The notes beneath the pieces were generated by a model. The model was not told the DNA's origin. It was given only the letters and a program-made list of their open reading frames with translations, and ran no database searches. From Plenodomus lindquistii (Eukaryota > Ascomycota > Dothideomycetes > Pleosporales > Leptosphaeriaceae), in assembly GCA_025504975.1 (NCBI GenBank), contig JANUWI010000008.1:806001-870000 (forward strand): a DNA stretch of 64,000 nucleotides. Direction: 5' to 3'. Below are positions 1-11,146 of the stretch, piece by piece. Position 1 is the first letter of the stretch, and every line of letters starts with the position of its first letter. The position numbers and the translations under genes were made by a program.

Positions 1-570
1 ATCTATGCGCAGAACCTGCGGCGCTTTCCAGTCGTAAAGCTGACTGACCCGCTGTTTCTACTTTCCTGTGGTATGGCACACATCCCTGCGACAACAACCA
101 TCTCTGCGCAGCATACTGACTGCCCCGAAGCACTCGTCATTGCAAACCACTACCTCTGGTTCCGCCACTTCAGCGCCCCTCCTCCAAACTCATCGTACAA
201 TCCATATGCGCGCGACACCAACATCCCGTCCTTCACCGAGATCGCATCCTTCTTTGGTCTGTGCGTCTGGCTCGTCCCCTTCGCCCTGTTTGTGTCGTTG
301 TCTGCCGGCGAAAATGTCCTGCCATCCATGGGCTCCGAATACGCGACGGGAGAGGGCAGCAGCTACATCACACCAGGCACACCATCGGTCGCATACGGAA
401 GTGGAGCAGGGGTAGGTGTTGTAGGCGCAATAGAAGGGAAACGGAGAGCAAGAAGCGGAACGAATGCCGGTATGGCAAAAGCTGTTGTCACGGGAGTGAA
501 AGAGTGGGTTGGAGAGACGGGAGAGGTCATGGGATTCTGGAAAGGCGAAAGGACAAGACCAACATTCTGA
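1..570 (+). CDS. SVP26: Svp26/TEX261 family ER-Golgi cargo adaptor, 3' part only
   Basis: The visible part is the C-terminal half of an integral membrane protein of the Svp26/TEX261 family, which in yeast helps load glycosyltransferases into COPII vesicles. Coding exons are 1-70 and 131-570; the intron (71-130) is a 60-nt GT-AG intron without in-frame stop, so the frame reads through it if it is not removed. Removing it joins FLLSC to ALVIANHYLWF, which matches the spacing of the yeast protein, followed by the family signature ASFFGLCVWLVPFALFVSLS, a membrane segment. The tail is hydrophilic and rich in Gly, Lys and Arg. The start and the first membrane helices lie left of the window. Identity comes from remembered family motifs and is strong. 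Confidence 0.88.
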   Translation: MYAQNLRRFPVVKLTDPLFLLSCGMAHIPATTTISAQHTDCPEALVIANHYLWFRHFSAPPPNSSYNPYARDTNIPSFTEIASFFGLCVWLVPFALFVSLSAGENVLPSMGSEYATGEGSSYITPGTPSVAYGSGAGVGVVGAIEGKRRARSGTNAGMAKAVVTGVKEWVGETGEVMGFWKGERTRPTF

Positions 571-832
571 ATGCTGGATTGAATGCGGGGAATCATGACT
601 GTATGAATAATGTATCGCTGTTCGATTCGAGGCCTTCATGTTCCCAGTTTGTGACTTCTATTGTCGACACCGTACTAAACCTGGACCCTGGTATCAGGTT
701 GCAAACGCACAAACCCACATCCGTATACCCCGTTCACGAGACTCGACTTTGCGCTTGGCCACCGCGCTGTTTGCCTTTTGCTGCCTGAATATTCTCCCAC
801 TTTTACTCCTTTGAGCCTCACCTTCTCTCATC

Positions 833-2255
833 ATGGATGGTCCCTCTGTATTGACGAGCACCACCAACACACCAAGACTCGCAAACTCTGGACAGGAACC
901 ATTCCCCATAATGGAGGATACAGCTACATCGGCACCTGCAGTCCCTTCGACACCTGAAACAGCTTCATATCGGCTTCAACGCGATGACGCTTCACTCTCC
1001 ACACCCAAGCCGCACCCGTGCAGTGCTCGCAACCTTCTGTTGGGTGTTTTCAAGAAGAGCTGGGAGCGCCCACCTACACCAGAGAGGCTACACAAGGAGT
1101 TTGTACAATCTTGTTTGTACTCAATGTTGATGGCTGACGCAGACCAGACATGCAAAGGGTCTGCTCAAAACGCCCATTGGCCGTGACTTCAACCTCATTA
1201 CAGCGGCTGGCGTAGAATTCAAGATTCACTCTATTATGTTGATTGGTGGTTCGAAGATGCTTCAAGACGGGCTGTTTCCGGGCGGTGTAAGTGCTCTCAT
1301 CACTGGCGCTATATCTCACACTAGAGTGATGCTAATCTACTGCTCAAGGAAATGCATCCAGATCCACCCAAGCATGTCAATCTGCCGCCAAACTTTCACC
1401 CCATTCTAACGGACCGCATTGTCAACTTCAGTACGTTGGACAATTTCATGGACCGCCTTGGAATACGATACTAACCAGCCGCGTTCACCCACAGTCTATA
1501 CCTCCGACTACGACTTTGATACCTCCACCTCGAAGAACGTCACGCAGCTCACACAGGAAAACTTCAACTTCCACAACTGCACCTTCATTCCCGATGCTCA
1601 GCCTCCAGCGCCCGCCACAGTCGCACTAGCCGGTGTTCGCGATTTCATGTTTCATCTCCACATCTACGCCCTCGGTGAAGAACTGCAATACCCCTCCCTC
1701 TTATCAGCCGCCCATGCAAAACTAATCGAGATACTTATCCGCCGACACAACCGCTCCGCCTCAAACTTCAAAGACATTATCGAAGCCGTATTCTCTGCCC
1801 CAGGGTCTCCATCTCGTATCTGCGTCGACGAAGAAGGGATCCTGCAACAACTCGTCATCGCAGCCGTCATCGCCCACGAGTGCAAGAGCTGGGGCGACAA
1901 GGTTCGCGCGGATTTTGCAGCCTTGGTTCAAGGTCCAGAGTACACTGAGTTCTGGAATGCGTACAACGTGGTCAAGGGCGAGAGTGAGGATCTCATCAAG
2001 GCTGGCGACGTAGCCAAGGAGTTGGGACGGAAGAGGAAGGCGGCAAAGCAGGAACGTCAACTTGCTAGAAGGACTGGGAGTGGATTGAATTTTGGGGCTG
2101 GGGGGTCACCGTTGAGGATGGATGTTTTGGCAGCTGGTAACAGGAGAGAGAATGGTCATGCGCCGAGGCAGAGGAATAGGGTTAAGAAGAGACATGGGTC
2201 TGGTAGAAAGGCTGGTGTATCTGAAAAGGAGGATGGGGAGATGGAGATGGATTGA
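833..2255 (+). CDS. BTB/POZ domain protein
   Basis: Four exons give 415 residues: 833-1098, 1149 region starting at 1148 to 1286, 1349-1430 and 1495-2255. Introns are 49, 62 and 64 nt; the last two have clear branch points (GCTAATC, TACTAAC). The fused reading gives GRDFNLITAAGVEFKIHS, then a short linker and NFIYTSDYDF, the usual beginning and middle of a fungal BTB fold (about residues 98-200), a dimerisation or cullin-adaptor module. The N-terminal 88 residues are Ser/Pro/Thr-rich and disordered. The C-terminus is basic (GRKRKAAKQERQ and a second Arg/Lys cluster), so nuclear location is plausible. No second domain such as Kelch or MATH is visible, and I cannot name the function. Confidence 0.8.
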
Positions 2256-2737
2256 GCGTTTGAGACTCTGGTGGTACACATACCTGCCGAGTTACGGTTG
2301 CGATCTCTGCGTGTAAGCACTTGAGCATTACACGCTGCGGCTGCTCGTTGCCGCTCCACCTGGAGATACCAGTTCTCAATCAGCCTTGAGCCCAGAGACT
2401 ACTCCTCGGATGTATTTTGACTTTCAGAGAATACTGATTTGAAAGTGAAACCGACTTTGGCACCGCTCAGATAGCGCATCATGTCCAAGCCCGACACGAG
2501 TTTGTACGCAATCGTCTTGACTAGTGTAGATGGTGTATAATGATCACTCGTGAGTGTGATATTGCTTCGTAATGTTCACTCATGTATGTAGTATAGTCGC
2601 ATCATATCGTATCATCATCTCTATGTTCATCCATGCATCTTGTTGCCCATATTCTTGAGTTCCTTTTCAGACTCCAGACTCCAATAACGCCGTCAATCCC
2701 TGCAATGGCATCGCACACTTGTTGGATATTTCTTCCC
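2256..2737. other. convergent 3' region
   Basis: This stretch lies between the BTB gene and the two-TM gene, which converge. It is moderately AT-rich and should hold both 3' UTRs and polyadenylation signals. I see no coding signal in it. Confidence 0.5.
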
Positions 2738-3430
2738 TCATAGTGCAGAAGAGGTCATCATGTTGGACATTGACTCGTACATCCATTTTGAGACCATCCA
2801 CATGGCGACCGAGCCCAGCACCATCATGAGCAACATGACAGCGATGATGCGCCCACGCATCTCAAACGCATCGTTGATCTCCAGCTTAGCGACTCTTCGT
2901 ATCTTTTTGTTCAGATGCCATGACTTCTTCGTCTTCTGCTTGTCGCCATCATGCGCTGCCTGCATGGGCGGGCCTATTGCATCGTGTGGCCCAACATGAC
3001 CTGGATGGCCTTCTCGCCCCCACGTCGAATCTGTAGGGTCTTGGTATGGCTCTGGATCGAGCCAGCTAGAGGGTGCGAGATATGAGAGTATGGAAGAGTA
3101 TGTCGTGTGCGCTTTTCTGCGTCGTGCCCGGTTGCGGTGGTTGACGAGGAATAACGAGACGATGAAGGAGATGAAGAGGACTGGTGTGAGGATGATCTGG
3201 GACGTCAGCTTAACGTTCAGGTGCATGTCTTTTGGAAGTCTACGTGCTTTGGTGAGGATGGACTCTTCCTCTTGTCCAGGCAGGGGTTCAGGTGATGCCG
3301 CTTGGGATAACTCTTCAAAGGGATCAACCTTCTTCTTCTTGTGCCTACGTCTTGTTGTCTGTGGTGATGGCGAAGGGCCAAGCGGCATTTGCGGCTTGGA
3401 CATGGAGTCGCGCGAGGCTGCTGAAGCCAT
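2738..3430 (-). CDS. two-TM membrane protein of unknown function
   Basis: A single-exon frame of 230 residues. The first 80 residues are Ser/Pro-rich with a basic patch (RRRHKKKK, about residues 27-34). Two hydrophobic segments follow: about residues 78-97 (ILTPVLFISFIVSLFLV) and about 195-217 (IIAVMLLMMVLGSVAMWMV). Between them lies a polar loop of about 95 residues with Pro, Asp and His. There is no cleavable signal peptide, so a two-pass or hairpin topology is likely. I do not recognise the family. It is divergent from the Zn2Cys6 regulator at 4364. A nearby second ATG ten codons in could also serve as the start. Confidence 0.6.
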   Translation of the reverse strand: MASAASRDSMSKPQMPLGPSPSPQTTRRRHKKKKVDPFEELSQAASPEPLPGQEEESILTKARRLPKDMHLNVKLTSQIILTPVLFISFIVSLFLVNHRNRARRRKAHTTYSSILSYLAPSSWLDPEPYQDPTDSTWGREGHPGHVGPHDAIGPPMQAAHDGDKQKTKKSWHLNKKIRRVAKLEINDAFEMRGRIIAVMLLMMVLGSVAMWMVSKWMYESMSNMMTSSAL

Positions 3431-4363
3431 TGTTGTGGAATGGTGTCACGATGGACGTAGCTCACACTGGACGTAGCCGGCGTTGCGTCTGTTTGTGAAG
3501 ACCAAGACCTTCAGCACCAGCAACGACTCCAGATTGGAGGCTGGAGGATGTTGACACATGAATACGGCGGCTGGTTCGTCAAAGCTTGGTGTCGTCCGCA
3601 GATACGCTTTACGGACAAGGGCGCAGTATGACGCAGCATGGTACTCATACTAAGCAGTACCGGTAGCTGTTCGTAAGGCTGTTAGTCTAGAGCGCATCGA
3701 CCCACCTCCCATGTAAAAACCTAGTCGCAGCCAAACACCGCCTTACACGACAATTGCAGGTACATCACAGTAGATCGTGGCAGTGCAAGCTTCAAAAGCA
3801 GCGAACGGAAGCATGCAAGGTGCGGGTTCCGCTGGCGACGTGACTTGGCCGAGTCTCGGTTTCATCCGCGATCGACGTGCAGGATGGATGCCAATCGTTA
3901 TTCGCTCCATGATTTCGCGCCACCACCTCGCATCTATACCTCGATCAAGACCGGACACAGACAAGCCCCGAAACCTCCGACTCTTGCGATGCAAAACATT
4001 GATGCCTGGAACATACGGCCTTTCTATACGATTCCTTTCTGTCATCCGTAATCCGCTCAACTTATTCATCATCCACTGCTGACCTAATACATATTCGGCT
4101 GGTTCGGACGGCTTTTCGTCCGCCCCTTCGAAACCTCACCGTGACACCACCACCACCAATCTTGCCATCTGCCCTTCCAGGTTCCAACAGTCAACGCGTC
4201 TATTCCTGTTCCCACATCCTCATTCTAATCGAGTGCGGGTTGCGGAGTCTTAAGTAGTATCCATCCGTCCGTGATACGTACGTTGTAGAGTCCCGCTAGT
4301 ACGGACGAATACCTTGTAAGAGCTGGAGACACCACGGATCGGAGTTTGGAACACCCCATCGAC
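3431..4363. promoter_or_regulatory. divergent intergenic region
   Basis: It separates the start codons of the two-TM gene (leftward) and the Zn2Cys6 gene (rightward), so it must carry both promoters. Short open frames occur on both strands (for example 3743-4082) but show no recognisable protein and no splice pattern. I see no clear TATA box. Confidence 0.4.
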
Positions 4364-7079
4364 ATGCCTAAGGAGGAGTCCCTGCCGAATCGCAAGAAAA
4401 TGCGTAAGGGGACGCATAGTTGCTTTGAATGTATGTTGCCGGCTCCCTCCGGATATCGCATCAGCACCTCCAATCGACCCTACACACCTCTTTTCGTGCA
4501 GCATCATTATATCATCGTCATCCTCGTCTATTGTCGTTTCCGTCTGACATTTGTTCTTTGAACATCCTCTGATACAATCCAGGTCGTCGACGGAAAATTC
4601 GATGCATCTTCCAACCGGATAACCCAGATGTCTGCTCAGAATGCTTCGCACGTGGAAGCAGATGCATCGACCAAGAGCATGCCAATCCAGAAGTCATCGT
4701 TGATCACAGGAAAAACCTCCGTGAGAGAGTGTCGCGGCTCGAGGCCCTGGTCGATACGCTGCTCGAAGACAAGACAGTCAAGTCAGAGAGTCGCAGCCAG
4801 AGTCAAAGCGTAGCAGACACGGCCTCACCAAAAGCACCTAATGTTTACTCGAAAGATATCTTCCCGCCCACTCCGCTGTCCTCTGAGTCTTCATCAAACA
4901 TGTTTAAAACGTCCAGACAACAGCGTGTCGTATCGGACCGAGGGCACCACATTCCGATCTTGTCAGTCTTCGAAGATGCTGTAAGTCACGTCGCACGTCT
5001 CCATCACCCCCCACGGCTAACAATCATCTAGCTCAACGATGCAGAAGCCAAGAACAAGGTCCGCAAGGGGCCCCCATATACCCCCTTCACTGCGGGCAGT
5101 GATCTCACAGCCGAAGAGCGGTACACCCTAGAGAACAGACATGATGATGATATTGTCGATAGTAACAATCCCGCACACAGTGCCAGAAGGGAAAAGGCCA
5201 AGCAAGCTTTGATCGCAATGTTACCGCCCTATGATCAACTGACACGGCTTCTCAATACCAACGGTGACTGGTGGCAAACATGGCGACGAAAGTGTAGTGG
5301 AACTTCAGGAACCGAGCAGACGCTGCCCCAGTTTGCGGCAAAGGCTTTGTCCACCGGCAACGTTGGCGCTATTGGCACTGTTGTGCTATCTGTGGGTATC
5401 TGCTCTTCGGATGACAGCGATGATGTGGACCGCTATATTGAGGCTGTCGACAGATGGGTCTTGTCTGATGACGAGTATGCAGCCAGTCTGGAAGGCATGG
5501 AATGTCTCATTCTCAAATCAAAATGGTATGCCGATGTTGGCCAGCCTCGAAGAGCATGGATCGCCTACCGCAAGGGATTGATGTACGCACAACTCATGGT
5601 AAGTCTTGTCTCCTCCATCTATTCAGGGCCCCTACTGACACTCTGGAGGGTCTGCACCGGAAACGCACATCTTCCATGGCCCACGAGAGTATATGGTGGT
5701 CTCTCTACCACGGAGATCGCTTCCTATCTCTACTACTTGGTCTGCCCTATGGTATCAGTGATGCGCACTGCGATCTCACTTTACCAGAGCTCCACGATAG
5801 TGAGTATATACACCCCCTGAACGCCGTCACAAAGGTGTCGCAGCTTGCAGGCCGCGTCATCGATCGCAACCAAGGCATAGCCGAACAGTCTTTTGCATGG
5901 GCACTACAAGTCGACCAAGAACTCGAGGATCTGTGGAAGAAGCTAGATCCTGCGTGGTTGGACTACTCCGATTTACTCGCCGACCCGGAGAATAATGCTG
6001 CAGAGCTGCGAGAGCGTTTGATGGGTCAGATGATGTTTCATCAGATCCGTGTGTACCTGCACCTACCGTTCATGCTCAAGTCGGCATCGAATTCTCGATT
6101 CACGTACTCGCGTACAGCGTGTCTGAATGGGTCACGAGATGTGCTCCGTCTGTATCAGGCTCTCCGTGCTGGTACCGTACAACCGCTCTACGAGTGCAAG
6201 GCCATCGACTTTGTCGGATTCACAGCCGCCGTGCTCATCCAAATCGGGCTCTTGAACTTTGCCTATAACGGCGGCGCAAATGGCCAACCCGCATCTCCCA
6301 AAGACATTGAAGAAGACGTGCGCCTCATCGAGATCAGTATTGACATATTCCGGCGGGCATCTAGCGAAAAGGGTGGAAAGGTCGCCCTGCAGTCAGCCCA
6401 GGTGCTGGAAAAGATGATGGGTAAGTTCAAGGGAACCAGCGACGGCCTCGACGCGCAATGTGAAGGTCACGAAGAGTTTGTCATTCCTTACTTTGGCACT
6501 ATTACGCTCAAGCGCGGCGGTCAAAAAGTTACTCGAGCTCCTTCTCCCGTGCGGTCACCTGCCGTGTCGAGTATTACACGCTCGCCTGCACAGACACAAC
6601 AGTTGTACACGCCGACCTCGGACAAGCACTCAACCACGTCTGAAATCTTTTCCCAAGCTACGCGATCTCTCAACGTCACCCCCAAAACGTCCATCTCCAC
6701 CGGCACCGGCACATCAGCATACAACTTCAACGACCCCACGCCCTTTGTGTCTTACGATGGGTTTTACAACTGGAATAATCTCAACGCTGACGACGCATCG
6801 TCTACTGTGGGCACTGCGACTGCGATCAACACAGGCACGGGCGGCGGACTTGGTGGTGGGCAAGCACCACGACCCAATACGCAAATCAACGAGGAAGGCA
6901 TGAACAACTTTCCATTACCAACCAACAACTTTAGTTGGCAGCATATGCCCATGGACATTGATCAGGACTGGTCGTGGTTCTTGAATGATGCCCAGACGCA
7001 GGCGATCAACACGAATACAAATGCGCAGGCTCTGCCGTTGGACATGTTTAGCGCGCAGGGTTTCACTGGGTTTGGCTGA
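4364..7079 (+). CDS. Zn2Cys6 transcription factor with fungal MHR region
   Basis: Exons 4364-4430, 4583-4980, 5032-5598 and 5649-7079 give 820 residues. The first intron (152 nt) splits a cysteine codon of the zinc cluster. After joining, C20-x2-C23-x6-C30-x9-C40-x2-C43-x6-C50 forms a complete binuclear cluster, followed by a short coiled coil (ERVSRLEALVDTLLEDK). The middle (about residues 190-550) has the helical repressor-type region of this family, including SIWWSLYHGDRFLSLLLGLPYG. The C-terminus is rich in Asn, Thr, Gly and Trp, typical of an activation segment. It should act in the nucleus as a pathway regulator, but no metabolic cluster adjoins it, so its targets cannot be guessed. The first ATG before the cluster was taken as start. 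Confidence 0.88.
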
Positions 7080-7344
7080 GCTTGGTCGTAAGCTGATGGG
7101 ACATGGTTGTGTGATTAGATGGAGCAGTGTGATGATTTTGTTATGGTTCTCTTTGCTTTTTCCCACATGTACACGGCTGCTGCTAGATTATTTATTAGAT
7201 GTACGAGTCTTGTCGAAGACTGGTTAAATATTGGGAATGTTGGATGCTTCACTCTCGCTATAGGCTGTGAGGGACTTTGCATATTCAAAAGTACTCGGAC
7301 GATCGTATTCAGTCAGTCCAACTGGTGGCTACTATAGAAACAAT

Positions 7345-8499
7345 CTACAGTGACCAGATGACGACCCTTCCGTCCACACCAGTCGAGCTAATCTTGCTCA
7401 CATTACCCCCAGCCTCCTCGAAGCTGCGAATGGTGTTGATGGTGTTCTGATGCACAGTCTTGAGCTTGGTGTCATCCGTGCCCGACTTGCCCTTCAAATC
7501 CATCTGCCTGAACATGTTCAACGCGCTCTCCTCACGATGGTCTGTCAGTCCAGGACGGCTCTTTGACTCGAGAGATGCGACCAGCTGCCAGCCGTCCACG
7601 GAGCCCTGCAAACGGAATGCCTCGCAGTTGTATCCCGCAGCAATAATCTCAGTCTCGGAGCTCCACAAGAGCGACATGAAGGGCAGGACCTGGGTGTTTA
7701 CGCTGAGAATAGCACGGGGTGCTTGTTCGGGTGCGCTTGGGTACACGACAGTCAGACTGCTGTCGTGGGATGCGAAGGCGAGGGCGTTGCCAGAGGGCGA
7801 GAAGGCGACGCTGTGGACCCATCCAGCAGTGCTGTTCAGGTACTCGCCGCACACGGTGTTGAAGGGCAACCTCTCACCCCAGGCCGAGGGCTCCGGACGC
7901 TCATCGACGCCTTTGATGAAGGACGAGAGGACACGGGCGTGGCCGTCGGTGGAGCCTGCAGCGAGCAGGACCGAGTTGGGATGCCAGGAGACACAGGTGA
8001 CGGTGGAGCGAATGGGCTTCTTGATGTGCTTGGACACCCACCAGTTGTCCTCCTCCTCGAAGTAGCACACGGGAATGAGGCGGGCGCCGGAGCCGACTGC
8101 GAACTTTGTCTCGGAGGGGGCCCAGCGCACGCACGTTGCCGCGCGGTTGATGCGGAGGAGGACGAGGGTGGGCTTCCATCCCTGGGGCGAGGGCTCCCAG
8201 ACGTAGGCATTGCGGTCTGGTTGGTGCCCGAGTTAGCTGCCTGGCATGGCATGGGGACGTGTGGGGGGGAGCTTGCCTTGGGAGCACGTCACAATCTTGC
8301 CCGACACGGGCGCAATGTCGACGCCCGTGACGGTCTTGTCGTGGCCCGTCAGCTCGTCCTGCAGCTTGTAGCCACTGCCGCTCTTGGTGAAGAGGTCGAC
8401 GTTGTTCTCGCGCGCCACGGCCAGCGTCTGGCGGTCGGCGGAGAAGGAGTGGTCCGCGATGGGGTGGTGGAAGAGGTGGTGCACGTCCGGGCTGGCCAT
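7345..8499 (-). CDS. ARPC1: Arp2/3 complex subunit ARPC1 (WD40, p41/Arc40)
   Basis: Exons 8499-8277 and 8216-7345 give 364 residues, the normal ARPC1 length. The protein is a WD40 propeller; diagnostic stretches are VTCSQDRNAYVWEPS, ATCVRWAPSETKFAVGSG and NWWVSKHIKKPIRSTV, followed by the ARPC1-specific insert (NMFRQMDLKGKSG) and a last repeat ending DGRVVIWSL. It is a core subunit of the actin-branching Arp2/3 complex at endocytic patches. The intron is unusual: the donor is GC, not GT (exon ...CAAG, then GCAAGC), acceptor CCAG, 60 nt long. Only this splice restores the conserved DRNAYVW. It is divergent from mS41, 224 bp away. Confidence 0.93.
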
Positions 8500-8723
8500 T
8501 GTGCTGGTGGGCCGGGTCGGGGCGAGGGGCAATAGGAGACTCTCTACTACTGCAATTGGCGTGCGGTGACGGGTGTGTTGGGAGGTGAGGTGTCGGAAGG
8601 TGGCGCGTTGGGTTGGTTGGTCCACTGAGCGCACGGGCTCTTTTGGATATCTTGGCTCCTCCGAAAAGTCGACGGCGACCGCAGTCACATCCTCCTAACA
8701 AGCCCAGAGCACCGCCGCCCGCC
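8500..8723. promoter_or_regulatory. shared promoter of ARPC1 and mS41
   Basis: Only 224 bp separate the two start codons, which point away from each other, so the region is a compact bidirectional promoter including both 5' UTRs. I see no TATA box. Confidence 0.55.
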
Positions 8724-9449
8724 ATGATCCTCCGACGCCCTCTCCTCAGCGCAGCAACGGCAGTCTCCACATCCAAGTCATGCACCCGCCACCTCCAGCA
8801 CTCTATACCCATGCGCCCCGTCCCTAAACCCATTCCCTTCGTCCCCGACCACACCGCCTTCCTCAGCGCCATCGGCCGCGGCCTCTCCGCCCACGCAACC
8901 AAAATCCCCTCGTGGGAAGCCCTCTTCACCCTCACCTCGCCGCAACTCAAGGAACTCGGCGTCGAGCCCGCCCGCTCACGCCGCTACCTGCTCGACTGGC
9001 GGGAAAAGTTTCGCAACGGCGAATACGGAATTGGCGGCGACTGCAACCATGTCGTCGACGGCGTTGCCGAGTTGAAAGTCGTCGAGGCCCCGGTGCCGCC
9101 GAATCCCCAGCTAGGCAACACCATTAGCCCGAGAAGTGCGGCGGCGACGGCGACGCATGATCCAGGCACGAGGAGGTTCGTGGTCAACGTGCCCGTGGGC
9201 GCTGACGCGCCACTTGAGCCGGTGGAGACGCTGCCAAAGGTGCAGGGTGTTATTGTCAAGGGGGCCAAGACGATCAAGGGCAGCTTCGTCGAACCAGTAA
9301 AAGGTAGCAATGGCTTGAAGGCAAGAATAAGACTGCAAGAGGGAATTTGGGAGGTCAAGAGAGGACACAAGGTTGATGGTGGTGAGAGGCGGAAGGCTGA
9401 GGTCAGGGCAAAGAGGAGAGCGGCAGAGAACAAGGAAAAGGCGAGGTAG
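8724..9449 (+). CDS. FYV4: mitochondrial small ribosomal subunit protein mS41 (IGR motif)
   Basis: A single exon of 241 residues. The N-terminus (MILRRPLLSAATAV...) is Arg/Ser/Ala-rich without acidic residues, a good mitochondrial presequence, which supports the ATG at 8724 over an upstream in-frame position. The IGR motif begins near residue 46 (FLSAIGRGL) and continues WEALFTLTSPQLKELGV and RRYLLDWREKFR, the hallmark of fungal mS41/Fyv4, a component of the mitoribosomal small subunit. The C-terminal half is basic (KRGHKVDGGERRKAE). The family match rests on the motif as I know it, and is good. The stop codon is followed at once by a pentanucleotide repeat. Confidence 0.87.
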   Translation: MILRRPLLSAATAVSTSKSCTRHLQHSIPMRPVPKPIPFVPDHTAFLSAIGRGLSAHATKIPSWEALFTLTSPQLKELGVEPARSRRYLLDWREKFRNGEYGIGGDCNHVVDGVAELKVVEAPVPPNPQLGNTISPRSAAATATHDPGTRRFVVNVPVGADAPLEPVETLPKVQGVIVKGAKTIKGSFVEPVKGSNGLKARIRLQEGIWEVKRGHKVDGGERRKAEVRAKRRAAENKEKAR

Positions 9450-9458
9450 GTCAGGCCC

Positions 9459-9480
9459 GGTCAGGTCAGGTCAGGTCAGG
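9459..9480. repeat. GGTCA pentanucleotide repeat
   Basis: Four perfect tandem copies of GGTCA lie just after the mS41 stop codon, with a fifth degenerate copy to the left (from 9449). It is in the 3' UTR and probably a simple slippage repeat. Confidence 0.8.
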
Positions 9481-9666
9481 TGTATCATATGTACCATCAA
9501 GAGACGTTTTGAGACATGTCAGCCTCGAGTTCAGCCACCCAGCTGTGAAGCACCAAATACAAACATGATACCACTTGTTCTTCCGTGTCGACAAGTCCGT
9601 AGATTGAGCCCCGTCTATGTTGTTTGGTACAGCATGTCACATGGTCCAGATAACCCACAGCCAGGC

Positions 9667-10574
9667 CTACTGCAACGTCTTCAACAGCTCCTGCAGCTGC
9701 GCATATGTGTCATCGGGGTTCTTCACCTTGTGCCCAATCGTCCGGCTGTCACTGTAGATTTCCCAGTCATTACCACCCTCGTACGCCTTGTCACCAAAGA
9801 AGTGGATATTCTTGTACACGACACCTGTCCGCTTCTCCTCGCCCTCAATGTGCTTCAGACAGTACGTCTTGTCCCACCCAGTGGGAAACACATCAAATGA
9901 GATCTGCCCCCCAATCGAGTACGTGAGCCCGTAATCCGGAAACTCCTTCTTGAGCGCCGCAACCATGGTCGGGCGGATGTTGTTTGCAATATCATACGCC
10001 TGGTACTCGTTCCTCTCCTCGGTCGACGCATTCCTGCCAATGGGACTGACATTGATCATGCCGTTGCGGAACTCGATAAAGGTCCCGCGCTTGATGGGGA
10101 TGTCGAGGTCGGCAATGTAGTGCAGGATGAACTTGACAAGAGCCTTGTAACGCTCCTCGCCGATCCAGCCTATGAAGCTCTGGGACTCGAGTTCTTGGCC
10201 CAGCCGGTAGGCTGTGAGACCGTTTTCGGCAAAGGCGAAGTCGAAGAGAGAGGTTACATTGACATCGGGGGTGGCGAGTTGTTCTTGCTGCTTGACAAGG
10301 TTGGAGCCGCCGACGAAGCCGATGGCGCATTTGTGGCGGAGTTGGGAGAGGAGCTGGAGCATTTCGGGCTTGACGAGCTGGGGGATGGTTGTTAGTGGGG
10401 TTCTCGAGGCCATTGCACGCAATCGTTGAGGGTTGAGCCTCTCCATGGTTGACTGGGAAGGTGTATTCGTACCTGACGGGGTTTGGTCAGAGTATCATCG
10501 ACGTCGAAGAGCAGCACCGTGTCCTTGAAAGGACGCTCCTCAAGCGGAGGGTAGACTGCTGCTGTGACTGCCAT
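9667..10574 (-). CDS. SEC53: phosphomannomutase
   Basis: Exons 10574-10473 and 10377-9667 (95-nt intron) give 270 residues. The enzyme converts mannose-6-phosphate to mannose-1-phosphate for GDP-mannose, needed for N-glycans, O-mannosylation, GPI anchors and wall mannan, in the cytosol. The HAD catalytic motif DVDDTLT is at residues 24-30; then come GFVGGSNLVKQQEQL, the substrate loop with FIEFRNGMINVSPIGRNA, and the metal-binding end FGDKAYEGGNDWEIY. All key residues are present. Length is slightly above yeast Sec53 because of a longer N-terminus. It converges with mS41. Confidence 0.95.
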
Positions 10575-11146
10575 GTTGACTTGTACGGCACGATTTTGGA
10601 GAGAAATTGAGTCGTGCAATCGAGTCTTTGCGCAAAGAGACTGTGATGCTCTGCTAGAAATACCCTGGAAATTGCGGTACGGCACAGCAAGGGAGCAATG
10701 GCACAGTGTCTCTTGCCAGATGGATGTCGAATTACTGTGGAGGGGTCCGCGGGCTGCAGGGATCAACGAACCCTCACCGCAGTTTCGCGCCTTGTGTTGC
10801 GCCCCTAGCCTGCATTGGTACTGGCTGGACCCTGAACTACTCGCACCCGTGGTCACAACGGTACCTGGATGCAGCAAAATCTTACGAATTGCTGCAACAT
10901 CTCTGCACACATGTGCAATCTTTCTGATACGAGAGCGTTGCATAAGTCACAAGGGAGCATGTTCTCAAGGGCGGCATTGGTCTTGTGATGCTGCCACGAA
11001 AGCATGGAAAGGCATGAGCTTCATGCCTTGTCAAGCGTCTGTGGCCCAAGACAAGTGCACGCTGGCTAGAACATCTCCAGTAGACCGTCAGCATTTTGAC
11101 TTCCAAGCGTGGCCATTCCTCTTCTTCGCCTCCTCGAGAGCTGCTT
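10575..11146. promoter_or_regulatory. intergenic: SEC53 promoter and coiled-coil gene 3' end
   Basis: Both flanking genes run leftward. A frame continuing the coiled coil of the next gene runs through 11165-11088 (see the frameshift note). The remainder shows no coding signal. Confidence 0.4.

Noticed and set aside
7723..8535. 270-codon open frame on the plus strand across ARPC1
   Set aside because: It is the GC-driven antisense shadow of the ARPC1 exons; composition is Gly/Val/Glu without any domain.
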